A stretch of 5,649 nt of DNA from Phycisphaerae bacterium. GTDB lineage: Bacteria > Planctomycetota > Phycisphaerae > Tepidisphaerales > Tepidisphaeraceae. How positions within the stretch are numbered: position 1 is the stretch's first letter; each line of letters opens with the position of its first letter. The translations under genes and the position numbers were made by a program. Location: positions 1 through 5,649 of the forward strand of contig JACMJD010000218.1 in the NCBI GenBank assembly GCA_014380825.1. Reading direction: 5' to 3'. Shown one piece after another: positions 1 through 5,281 of this stretch. The notes beneath the pieces are model-generated. The model worked only from the letters and a program-made list of their open reading frames with translations, had not been told where the DNA came from and did not search any database.

Positions 1-1161
1 GCCGTCGATGCGGTCGAACCCGACGCGAATGAGCTGCGTGATCGTCTCGCGTAAATCTTCTTTGTCGGCGACCACCAGCACGATCGGCTGATCGTCGGGG
101 AGTACCCATCCCGCCCAGTTCGCGAGCTGCGGACCAATCGGGATGCTGATCGAGTTGGGAATGTGAGCGGAAGCGAATGCTTCCTTCGAGCGCGCGTCGA
201 GGATGATCGGCCCGTGCTCGTCCGCACTCTGGCTCCTCTCCCGGTACGCCGGGAGAGGCTGGGTGAGGGCCGGACTCGACGTCTGCTGCGCCGAAGAACC
301 TTCGCTGCGCGAATGCCCCTCACCCCTCGAGGGGGTAATGCGGGAAGCGAGCTCGCGCGCGGAAATGGGTCGGTCCCCCGGCAACTCCGCGCCCAGAATC
401 GGCGGACCCTCCTTGTTGATCCGCTTCATCCGCGTGAAGTACGGCGGCGCGAGCGGCATGCCTTTGAGCAGGGTCTGCGCCCATTCCGCTTCCGGCTTGG
501 CGCGCATCGAGAGATTGAACTTTCGCTCGAATCCAAGCGAGCTGGATCGGCGTGAGCCGATCGCTTTGCCGCACAGCGAGCCGGCGCCGTGAGATGGGAA
601 AATCTCAGTGAAGTCCGGCAGCGGCGCGAGTCGCGTGAAGACGCTTTCGTAAAGCTGGTGTGCCAGCTCGGCGCGTTCTTTGTCGCCGAGGAGATCAGGC
701 CGACCGACGTCGCCGACGAAGACGAAATCGCCGGTGAACAGCAGCCAGGGCGTGTCGCTGCTGCGCGAATCATCGAACAGCGCCCAGCTCACATGTTCCG
801 GCGTGTGCCCGGGCGTGTGCATGGCGCGAAGGCGGACCTTGTCGCCCAGCTTGATTTCGTCGCCATCTTTTACGATGTGATCGGCGTACGTCGGGGTCCA
901 GTCCGCGCCGCCCATGCCGGAGCTGTGGATCATGGGCTCACCGTTGAGTCGAGCCATCAACTCGCGCGCACCGCTGACGAAGTCGGCGTGTACGTGCGTT
1001 TCGAGAATATCGGTGATTTCCAACCCCTCGGCCGATGCGATGCGAATGTATTCGTCCACGTCGCGCGTCGGATCAATTACCGCGACGCGCTTGGTTTTCT
1101 CGTCGCCGACAAGATATGACGCGATCGCCAGACCGGGGACGAATCGTTGATGGAAGAACAT
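1..1161 (-). CDS. MBL-fold / rhodanese fusion, persulfide dioxygenase-like (3' end missing)
   Basis: Predicted cytoplasmic sulfur-metabolism enzyme; family members oxidise glutathione persulfide or related persulfides to sulfite using one Fe(II). The frame is open from the ATG at 1161 to the window edge, 387 codons. Residues 1-205 form the metallo-beta-lactamase fold, with THVHAD at 55-60, HTPGHT at 115-120, TGD at 143-145, VGRPDL at 152-157 and PSHGAG at 189-194. By comparison with ETHE1, the likely iron ligands are H56, H119 and D145. Residues 263-387 are a rhodanese domain (LDARSKEAF, then AHIPNS). The loop where the catalytic Cys normally sits reads VLVVADKEDL without Cys, so this resembles the inactive first rhodanese domain of CstB-type proteins; a second, catalytic one probably follows outside the window. 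Residues 276-313 are an extra loop encoded by a DNA repeat. A GAGGGAG ribosome site lies 10 bases before the ATG. Family assignment is firm, substrate is inferred. Confidence 0.9.
   Translation of the reverse strand, partial: MFFHQRFVPGLAIASYLVGDEKTKRVAVIDPTRDVDEYIRIASAEGLEITDILETHVHADFVSGARELMARLNGEPMIHSSGMGGADWTPTYADHIVKDGDEIKLGDKVRLRAMHTPGHTPEHVSWALFDDSRSSDTPWLLFTGDFVFVGDVGRPDLLGDKERAELAHQLYESVFTRLAPLPDFTEIFPSHGAGSLCGKAIGSRRSSSLGFERKFNLSMRAKPEAEWAQTLLKGMPLAPPYFTRMKRINKEGPPILGAELPGDRPISARELASRITPSRGEGHSRSEGSSAQQTSSPALTQPLPAYRERSQSADEHGPIILDARSKEAFASAHIPNSISIPIGPQLANWAGWVLPDDQPIVLVVADKEDLRETITQLIRVGFDRIDG
235..335. repeat. Palindromic repeat element read in frame inside the rhodanese domain
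   Basis: CCTCTCCCGG at 235-244 and CCGGGAGAGG at 249-258 form a perfect 10-bp stem around TACG. GGGTGAGGG at 261-269 is exactly complementary to CCCTCACCC at 317-325, and 323-334 is a perfect 12-bp palindrome (CCCCTCGAGGGG). The unit thus looks like two facing copies of a small repeat of the CTCTCCC...GGGAGAG...GGGTGAGGG type, a pattern I recall as dispersed in planctomycete and proteobacterial genomes; this is memory, not a search. In the enzyme's frame it is translated without a stop as a Ser/Gln/Pro/Arg-rich stretch between the first helix (ISARELASR) and the first strand (IILDAR) of the rhodanese domain, where the family normally has only a few residues. Confidence 0.75.
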
Positions 1162-1171
1162 TGCCCGTTTG

Positions 1172-1178
1172 CTCCCTC
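1172..1178 (-). promoter_or_regulatory. Ribosome binding site of the MBL/rhodanese gene
   Basis: On the minus strand GAGGGAG precedes the ATG at 1161 by 10 bases. The spacing is slightly long, but it is the only purine-rich stretch near this start. The encoded N-terminus (MFFHQRFVPGLAIASYLVGD) matches the usual beginning of the family, which supports the choice. Confidence 0.5.
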
Positions 1179-1217
1179 GAAATTCCGCTGCCGCGCGATC
1201 AAGTCGACGTGACGAAG

Positions 1218-1303
1218 CCTGTCATCCAGAGCGGTACTCCGCGAAGGATCTTGCCTGACGCGTCGGACCAGTTGCTTCGCGGTGTACCGCTCTCCATGAC
1301 AGG
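1218..1303. repeat. 86-bp nested palindrome, REPIN-like element
   Basis: Arms 1218-1246 and 1275-1303 are inverted copies matching at 26 of 29 positions (two adjacent C/C mismatches and one T/T). Each arm contains its own small hairpin: GCGG-TACT-CCGC at 1231-1242 and GCGG-TGTA-CCGC at 1279-1290. The centre is the 8-bp palindrome GACGCGTC at 1257-1264, and all layers share the same midpoint (1260.5). Two REP-like hairpins in opposite orientation around a short spacer is the architecture of REPINs, which are moved by RAYT (Y1-type) transposases encoded elsewhere. It fills the gap between the WD40 stop and the MBL/rhodanese start. Transcribed, it would fold into a long stem that could shield or partially end the WD40 transcript, but no T-run follows on the minus strand. 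Confidence 0.75.
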
Positions 1304-1349
1304 TCTCTTTCCGCTGACACGATTGTACCGAATTTACATCGTCCGCGAA

Positions 1350-2426
1350 TCACCGTCCCGGCACGAGGAACAGCTCGACCGTCGTCCCGCGGGCCGCGAT
1401 CAGCGTGCTGCCTTCGGGCGTGAAGCACATCGACGTGACATCCAGCGACGGATCGGCCTGGTTCTGGTAGCGCATTTCCCACTCGCGCGTCTCAAACAGT
1501 GCGACCGTCGAATCGATCGCGCCGGTGGCCACCCACCGCGTGTTGGGTGAAATCGCGACGCTGCGGGCCTGGTAACGCGGCGCGCGAAGCGTGGCGACCT
1601 GCTTGCCGGATTTGGTTTCCCAGACCAGCCAATCGCCCGATGCGGCCGCGATCAATCGTCCGCCTGCGGAGTAGAACGGACAGAGCAGCGGACGACCCGA
1701 TTCGCCGATGCGAGATTTCTCTTTCGCCGACTCGTCGGCGTTCGCCGGTTGCGTTGTTGGATTCGGCGACAACTCCCACAGCTCGATCCGGTTGCGTTGC
1801 TTTCCGCCCTTGTCGGCCGGCACGTCGGTGAGGGATTCGCCGCCGCTGATGGCGATGATGCGGCTATCCGGCGCGAACGAGAAATCGGTGACGAATTCCA
1901 GATCCACCGCGATCGCGCCGGTTCGTTTGCCGGATTGCGGATCGAGAATCTGAACATGCTCGCGATCGTCATCGCTTTCGGGAATCATTCCGCGCGTGCA
2001 AACCAGGACCGAACCATCCGGAGAAAACCGGGCGGCCGTGAGGGCGGTGATCTGCATCTCGCGGACCATTTCGCCGGAGTCCGTTTCCCACAGTCGTAAG
2101 TGCCCGTCGGAATACGCGGTGGCCAATCGGTTGCCATCCCTTGAGAACGAAAGCGTGATGACCGACGCATCGGCGGGGCCGGTCAGTTGGCGGATCTCTT
2201 TCCCGCGAATGCGGTCCCACAAAATCACAAGGCCGCTCGCATCGCCCGATGCGATCGTGCGACCGTCGCCGGCACAGGTCACGGATTTGATCGTGAAGGT
2301 ATGGCCCTTCAACTGAGATCGCAGCTTCAGCTCCAACACCGGCTTCGTCGCCGGCGCGGCGGGTTGCGCGATCACCCGGATCGCCAGGCAAAAAAGAACC
2401 GCACAGATGCAACAGGACTTGATCAT
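1350..2426 (-). CDS. Exported WD40-repeat beta-propeller protein
   Basis: 358 residues. Residues 1-20 are a signal peptide (lysine near the start, hydrophobic core, likely cleavage before QPAAPATKP), so the protein is predicted to work outside the cytoplasm. The rest is WD40 repeats: GHTFTIKSV...VILWD (41-71), VITLSFSRDGNRLATAYSDGHLRLWE in two pieces (about 88-114), AARFSPDGSVLVC (131-143), DFSFAPDSRI...ELWEL (181-219), a loop with TTQPANADES (224-233), then LVWETKSGK (267-275), ARSVAISPNTRWVATG (287-302) and a last blade ending in LFLVPGR. I count about seven blades, enough for one closed propeller. Such propellers are binding platforms; no partner or catalytic domain is visible. GGAAG (2433-2437) lies 6 bases before the ATG and overlaps the end of the upstream gene. 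The start is only 3 bases after that gene's stop, so the two are very probably co-transcribed and translationally coupled. Confidence 0.9.
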   Translation of the reverse strand: MIKSCCICAVLFCLAIRVIAQPAAPATKPVLELKLRSQLKGHTFTIKSVTCAGDGRTIASGDASGLVILWDRIRGKEIRQLTGPADASVITLSFSRDGNRLATAYSDGHLRLWETDSGEMVREMQITALTAARFSPDGSVLVCTRGMIPESDDDREHVQILDPQSGKRTGAIAVDLEFVTDFSFAPDSRIIAISGGESLTDVPADKGGKQRNRIELWELSPNPTTQPANADESAKEKSRIGESGRPLLCPFYSAGGRLIAAASGDWLVWETKSGKQVATLRAPRYQARSVAISPNTRWVATGAIDSTVALFETREWEMRYQNQADPSLDVTSMCFTPEGSTLIAARGTTVELFLVPGR

Positions 2427-2429
2427 GGC

Positions 2430-2975
2430 CTACTTCCGCCGCAGCTCGGCGCGCTGCACTCGCTTAACGAGATTCGTGGTTACGATCGGCACCTGATTCT
2501 CGCCGCCGCTCGTCAGGGGTCGCATCGGATCTGTGGTGATCAGCTCTACCGTCAGGACGTCGCCGCTGATCCGGTAGCTTGCAGTGATAGAGACTGTGCC
2601 AACGAGAAACTGACTGTACAGCGCGCCATCAATGAGCGCGGCGTCGATCAGAATCGACGATTTTTCATCGATCACGTATTTGCCGTTGGCGGCATCGACG
2701 ACCAGCAATTCGTATGGCCGAACCTGACGGTTCCCTCCGGAGATATAGACGATTTCCCACGTGAATCGCTTGGGGTCGTCGGTCGGGGCGATGCCCAATT
2801 CCATCTCGAACGAAGTTTCCCTGCCGGCAGTCGAAGCGATCGTCGCCGGGCCGGTCCAGCGGCCAGTCCAGCTTTGGGGAAAAGCGGGCTGCGTTGCCGG
2901 GCCGGATGTCGGTTGGGTTGTCGTGGCCGCAACCATCAAGATGAGTTGGATCAGGCTGAGCATAGAATCACCCAT
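2430..2975 (-). CDS. Small exported beta-rich protein, possibly lipocalin-like
   Basis: I do not recognise a named family. Up to 181 residues. A short hydrophobic segment (MLSLIQLILMVAA, residues 5-17) followed by TTTQPTSGPATQPA looks like a signal peptide plus planctomycete-style linker, so export is likely. Two starts compete: the ATG at 2975 lacks a visible ribosome site, while the ATG at 2963 has GGGTGA about 6 bases upstream and would begin directly with the hydrophobic core; 2963 may be the true start. The mature part (about 33-175) is dense in alternating hydrophobic strands and opens with SWTGRWTG, which recalls the G-x-W motif at the start of lipocalin/calycin barrels. That fold is an inference from pattern only. 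No Cys is present. It is the first gene of a two-gene unit with the WD40 protein, so both may act together outside the cytoplasm. Confidence 0.75.
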   Translation of the reverse strand: MGDSMLSLIQLILMVAATTTQPTSGPATQPAFPQSWTGRWTGPATIASTAGRETSFEMELGIAPTDDPKRFTWEIVYISGGNRQVRPYELLVVDAANGKYVIDEKSSILIDAALIDGALYSQFLVGTVSITASYRISGDVLTVELITTDPMRPLTSGGENQVPIVTTNLVKRVQRAELRRK

Positions 2976-3072
2976 GAAAGTCAGATAAATTGCACCCGCA
3001 AATCATTGCAGAAGCAACGGTTGGCGAAAGGCAATAAATGGCCTGTGGCGGCGTTGAAAGGTTGACGGTCGG
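2976..3072. promoter_or_regulatory. Divergent intergenic region between the exported-protein pair and the sigma operon
   Basis: These 97 bases must hold the start signals for both directions, because the genes on each side point outward and nothing lies between them. It is AT-richer than its surroundings on the left side (AGATAAATTGCA around 2983-2994, and CAATAAATGG near 3033-3042). I could not identify a convincing -35/-10 pair on either strand. ECF factors often drive their own operon, so an ECF-type promoter here is plausible but not visible. GAAAGG at 3056-3061 could be the sigma gene's ribosome site, with a long 11-base gap to the ATG. Confidence 0.35.
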
Positions 3073-3708
3073 ATGGATGTGAAGCGTGAGACTTTGACCA
3101 CAACGACTGCGGGGACCACCACCCGACGCGCCATCGACGCGTGGGAGCCAACCGACGCCGCCCTGGTCGCCAAGCTTCGCGCCGGCGACACCGCTGCGGG
3201 CGATGAGCTGGTTCGCCGATATGTCGAGCCGCTGGTTCGATATCTGCGTCGGCTGGCGGGCAGCGATCACGTCGCCGAAGAGCTGCATCAGCAGACCTGG
3301 CTGAGCGTGCTGGAGCATCTGGAAAAGTTCGACCCGTCCACAAGCAGCGGCGGGTTCAAGGCGTGGCTCTTTCGCATCGCAACGAACAAGGCCAACGATG
3401 TCTGGCGCTCCCGTGGCCGCGACAAGCTCGCGAAGGAGGGCCTGAAGCTGGTCACCGAGACCGAAGGCCCCGATGCGGCCCATCGAATGACCGGCTCGGA
3501 AGACCAGCGAAAGCTGTTGGCCGCGATCGAACAGTTGCCGGAGAATCAGCGGCAGGTGTTGTTGCTGCGGTATTACAGCGAGCTGAAGTTTGTCGAAATC
3601 GCCGAAATGCTGGGATGTCCGCTGAATACTGCACTCGGGCGAATGCATAAGGCGATGTTGAAGCTGAAGCAGTTGATGGAAGACGAGAGGGTAGAGGGTA
3701 GAAGGTAG
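3073..3708 (+). CDS. ECF-type RNA polymerase sigma factor
   Basis: Directs RNA polymerase to a dedicated promoter set. 211 residues with only regions sigma2 and sigma4, the ECF layout. Residues 1-24 are a Thr-rich unstructured lead. Sigma2 spans about 28-116: DAALVAKLRAGDTAAGDELV, then VAEELHQQTWLSVLEHLEKFD (region 2.2, core binding) and FKAWLFRIATNKANDVWRSR (95-114, promoter -10 recognition). Sigma4 spans about 146-202: LLAAIEQLPENQRQVLLLRY, then the helix-turn-helix FVEIAEMLGCPLNTALGRMHKAML, which would read the -35. First gene of an operon with its predicted anti-sigma and a third extracytoplasmic protein. The last five codons (V207 to R211) and the TAG stop are supplied by a heptamer repeat, so the C-terminus has probably been altered by repeat insertion. 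GATG at 3072-3075 gives the start; no better in-frame ATG lies upstream. Confidence 0.93.
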   Translation: MDVKRETLTTTTAGTTTRRAIDAWEPTDAALVAKLRAGDTAAGDELVRRYVEPLVRYLRRLAGSDHVAEELHQQTWLSVLEHLEKFDPSTSSGGFKAWLFRIATNKANDVWRSRGRDKLAKEGLKLVTETEGPDAAHRMTGSEDQRKLLAAIEQLPENQRQVLLLRYYSELKFVEIAEMLGCPLNTALGRMHKAMLKLKQLMEDERVEGRR

Positions 3709-3778
3709 AGGTTAGAGGTTAGGTAAATGCAGGACGCTTTTTCTTCCTAACCTCTACCCTCTAACCTCTACCCTCTAA
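3685..3778. repeat. Inverted arrays of a 7-bp repeat (TAGAGGG / TAGAGGT)
   Basis: The left array reads GAGAGGG, TAGAGGG, TAGAAGG, TAGAGGT, TAGAGGT, TAGG from 3685 to 3723. The right array, in opposite orientation, reads CCTAACC, TCTACCC, TCTAACC, TCTACCC, TCTAA from 3746 to 3778. Period 7 is strict with single-base variation. The left array runs through the end of the sigma gene and contains its stop codon (3706-3708). The inverted pairing suggests insertion as a palindromic unit rather than simple slippage. Confidence 0.8.
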
Positions 3779-3784
3779 TTTTTT
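3691..3784 (+). terminator. Heptamer-repeat hairpin with T6 tract between sigma and anti-sigma (attenuator-like)
   Basis: Bases 3691-3723 and 3746-3778 are inverted copies, complementary at 29 of 33 positions, around a 22-base loop (3724-3745). Six T follow at 3779-3784 and touch the anti-sigma ATG at 3785. Hairpin plus U-tract is the form of an intrinsic terminator. Because it sits inside the operon, it would reduce rather than abolish read-through, setting a sigma to anti-sigma ratio. The stem is A/G against T/C and moderately GC-rich, with three internal mismatches. Whether it terminates in this organism is an inference. Confidence 0.5.
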
Positions 3785-4387
3785 ATGAACTTCGACGACC
3801 TAAATCGCGAATCAATCCTGTTGCTCTACCAATCGGGTGAGCTTCCGGAGGAAAAGCGCACGCAGGTCGAGCATATGCTCGAGCACGATGCGGCGTTACG
3901 GGACGAGTTGGAGGCGCTGGAGGCCGCGCATGGGGCGACCATCACCGCCTTCAGTGCGGCGGACGCGGCGCAGCCGATGCCGGCTTCGGAGCGGGCGGCC
4001 GCAACGCGCAACACACTTCGCGAAATTCGACAGTGGCAAATCGATCGTGCGAACCGCCCGGCTGCGCCGCCTGAGCGACGCGGCTGGCGGCTGGATTGGC
4101 GCGCTTATACGCTCGCCAGCGCCGCCGCGGCAGTGATGGCGGTGGGGCTTTTCGTGCTGTTTGGAAATTCGGATGGCGGCCTCGACGGGATCGAAAACAT
4201 GGGAAGGGTGCAGGTTGCCGGCGAAACGGATGACGACTCCGAGCAGATGGCGCTGGCGTTCGAGAAGACTCTGCTTCCGACAACCGTGCGCAACCCCGAC
4301 ATCGATCAGGCGGAGCAGGCAATGGCCGCGCTTCGCGATCTGACTGATCTGAGCCGGTCCGGTAATCTTGAATCGGAGCTTCAATGA
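3785..4387 (+). CDS. One-pass membrane anti-sigma factor, non-zinc type
   Basis: Predicted to bind the co-transcribed sigma factor in the cytoplasm and release it on an envelope signal. 200 residues. The cytoplasmic N-terminus (1-106) begins MNFDDLNRESILLLYQSGEL and continues with a charged helical part (PEEKRTQVEHMLEHDAALRDELEAL), the usual opening of short planctomycete anti-sigma proteins. One transmembrane helix covers about 107-126 (AYTLASAAAAVMAVGLFVLF), preceded by Arg/Trp residues, leaving a 74-residue external tail. There is no Cys anywhere, so the H-x3-C-x2-C zinc motif of ZAS anti-sigmas is absent. Assignment rests on position, N-terminal pattern and topology. The start is well placed by the N-terminal pattern, but no Shine-Dalgarno sequence precedes it: the bases before the ATG are the pyrimidine arm of the repeat hairpin and six T. 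Its last codon overlaps the next gene (ATGA). Confidence 0.82.
   Translation: MNFDDLNRESILLLYQSGELPEEKRTQVEHMLEHDAALRDELEALEAAHGATITAFSAADAAQPMPASERAAATRNTLREIRQWQIDRANRPAAPPERRGWRLDWRAYTLASAAAAVMAVGLFVLFGNSDGGLDGIENMGRVQVAGETDDDSEQMALAFEKTLLPTTVRNPDIDQAEQAMAALRDLTDLSRSGNLESELQ
4375..4378 (+). promoter_or_regulatory. Ribosome binding site and ATGA coupling for the third operon gene
   Basis: GGAG lies 5 bases before the ATG at 4384. The start overlaps the anti-sigma stop as ATGA (4384-4387), so translation of the two proteins is expected to be coupled. This fixes the start of the downstream gene upstream of the tandem repeat. Confidence 0.7.
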
Positions 4388-5181
4388 CAGAGACAGGGAC
4401 ATCAAAGACAGGGACATCAAACCGCAAGCGTCGCGTTGGGGCGTTGGTGACGCTGGCGATCTGCACCGCGTGCATCCTGACGCTCGGCCCGGCGTCGATC
4501 GTGTCCAGTGCGCCGCAGGAAGCGTCATCGACGACGAAGACTAGCGGCAGCCCGCGCTTCGGGCCGCGTGAACGAGCGGACCGTGGCAGGGGCGCTCCAC
4601 ACCCACAGCAGTCGCAGCCGCCCACCACGCAGGAGCGCGAAGAGGTCATCGAGTTCTTCCGCACCAACATGAAGAACCGCATGAGCGTGTTCGATCGACT
4701 GCCAGACGGTCAGCCGGCCAAGAATCGCATGCTGCAAATGATGACCGAGCGCTATCGCCGGCTTCAGCGAACCAAGGCGCAAGACCCGACGGTGTATGAA
4801 TTGATGGTCTCGCAGATGGTGCTTCAGGACGAAGCGCTCAGCCTGCTACAGGACCAACGCAATTCTCAGAATGACGCGACGAAGCGGGAAGCGTTGGAGC
4901 AGGAATTGCGTGATAAAGTGAAGCAGTTGATCAACGACACGCTTCAGGAGCGGCGGAAACGCGTCGAGCACCTGGAACAGATGCTCAAAGATCAGAAGAG
5001 CCGTCTCGAGCTGGATGAAGCGCATCCCGATGCGCTGGTCAGCCAGCATCTCAAGCAGCTCAAGACCGACATCGACGAGATGCGCAAGATCTGGCCAGGC
5101 CGACGCGCAGGCGGGATGGGGATGGGTGAGCGGCGCCCGTCACCGCCCACGACCGATCTAACGACCGAACAAGGTCGTTAG
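4384..5181 (+). CDS. Exported or membrane-anchored coiled-coil protein of the sigma operon
   Basis: 265 residues, no named family recognised. Residues 1-13 are a Thr/Ser-rich lead made by a 15-bp tandem duplication; RKRR (14-17) and the hydrophobic stretch VGALVTLAICTACILTLGPA (18-37) form a signal peptide or N-terminal anchor. Residues 43-82 are low-complexity Ser/Pro/Gln/Arg. Residues 83-235 are almost entirely charged amphipathic helix (EREEVIEFFRTNMKNRM, KREALEQELRDKVKQLIND, RRKRVEHLEQMLKDQKSRLE), followed by a Gly/Pro-rich tail. The long helices and periplasmic location recall all-helical stress sensors such as CpxP/Spy or CnrX, but I see no LTxxQ motif and claim no homology. Translational coupling to the anti-sigma suggests that it acts with that protein, for example as a sensor or modulator. 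It could instead be a target of the sigma factor. Confidence 0.8.
   Translation: MTETGTSKTGTSNRKRRVGALVTLAICTACILTLGPASIVSSAPQEASSTTKTSGSPRFGPRERADRGRGAPHPQQSQPPTTQEREEVIEFFRTNMKNRMSVFDRLPDGQPAKNRMLQMMTERYRRLQRTKAQDPTVYELMVSQMVLQDEALSLLQDQRNSQNDATKREALEQELRDKVKQLINDTLQERRKRVEHLEQMLKDQKSRLELDEAHPDALVSQHLKQLKTDIDEMRKIWPGRRAGGMGMGERRPSPPTTDLTTEQGR
4391..4420 (+). repeat. Perfect 15-bp tandem duplication at a gene start
   Basis: AGACAGGGACATCAA occurs twice without any gap (4391-4405 and 4406-4420). Fifteen bases are five codons, so the reading frame is preserved; the protein begins T-E-T-G-T-S-K-T-G-T-S-N. It lies between the start codon and the basic part of the signal sequence, where length change is tolerable. 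Confidence 0.9.
5159..5180. terminator. Small hairpin overlapping the coiled-coil gene's stop codon
   Basis: TAACGACC (5159-5166) pairs perfectly with GGTCGTTA (5173-5180) around GAACAA; the TAG stop is at 5179-5181. It is too short and lacks a T-run, so on its own it is unlikely to terminate. It may be an upstream part of the structure at 5208-5234 or protect the 3' end. Confidence 0.35.
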
Positions 5182-5207
5182 CGTCGACTTGATTCATTCA
5201 ACGGACA

Positions 5208-5234
5208 GGGCCGTCTTCGTGGTGAAGACGGCCC
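5208..5234. terminator. Strong hairpin, probable terminator between convergent genes
   Basis: GGGCCGTCTTC (5208-5218) and GAAGACGGCCC (5224-5234) form a perfect 11-bp GC-rich stem with a 5-base loop (GTGGT). It lies 26 bases after the operon's last stop and in the gap between convergent genes. Downstream on the plus strand the sequence is T-rich but interrupted (ATCATTTGATTTC), so it resembles an intrinsic terminator with an imperfect U-tract. Being symmetrical, it might serve both strands. Confidence 0.65.
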
Positions 5235-5281
5235 CGATCATTTGATTTCAAACCGCTCTCTCGGGTGCTTTTCGACTGGCC

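Noticed and set aside
589..1119. Plus-strand open frame of 176 codons
   Set aside because: It is antisense to the metallo-beta-lactamase domain, whose metal-binding motifs are unmistakable in the minus frame.
1319..1342. Hairpin just after the WD40 stop (ACGA-T-TGTA with TACA-TCGT)
   Set aside because: Two 4-bp stems separated by a bulge, AT-rich and without a T-run. Too weak to call a terminator.
2983..3042. Possible sigma-70 promoter boxes in the divergent gap
   Set aside because: AT-rich hexamers exist on both strands, but no pair has both a good match and 16-18 base spacing.
2187..3065. Plus-strand open frame of 292 codons running into the sigma promoter region
   Set aside because: It is antisense to the WD40 and small exported genes and crosses their junction. 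Composition is Arg/Gly/Gln-rich with no domain.
2968..3648. Long minus-strand open frame of 226 codons opposite the sigma gene
   Set aside because: It lies antisense to a clear ECF sigma factor with both conserved domains. The translated product is Gln/Leu-rich without recognisable motifs, as expected for a shadow frame in GC-rich DNA.
3685..3778. CRISPR array or telomere-like repeat
   Set aside because: There are no spacers, the period is only 7 bases and the arrays are inverted to each other. The TAGAGGG unit only superficially resembles telomeric repeats and sits inside an operon.
3896..4682. Overlapping minus-strand open frames of 210 and 243 codons
   Set aside because: Both are shadows of the anti-sigma and coiled-coil genes, which have correct operon order, an SD and an ATGA overlap.
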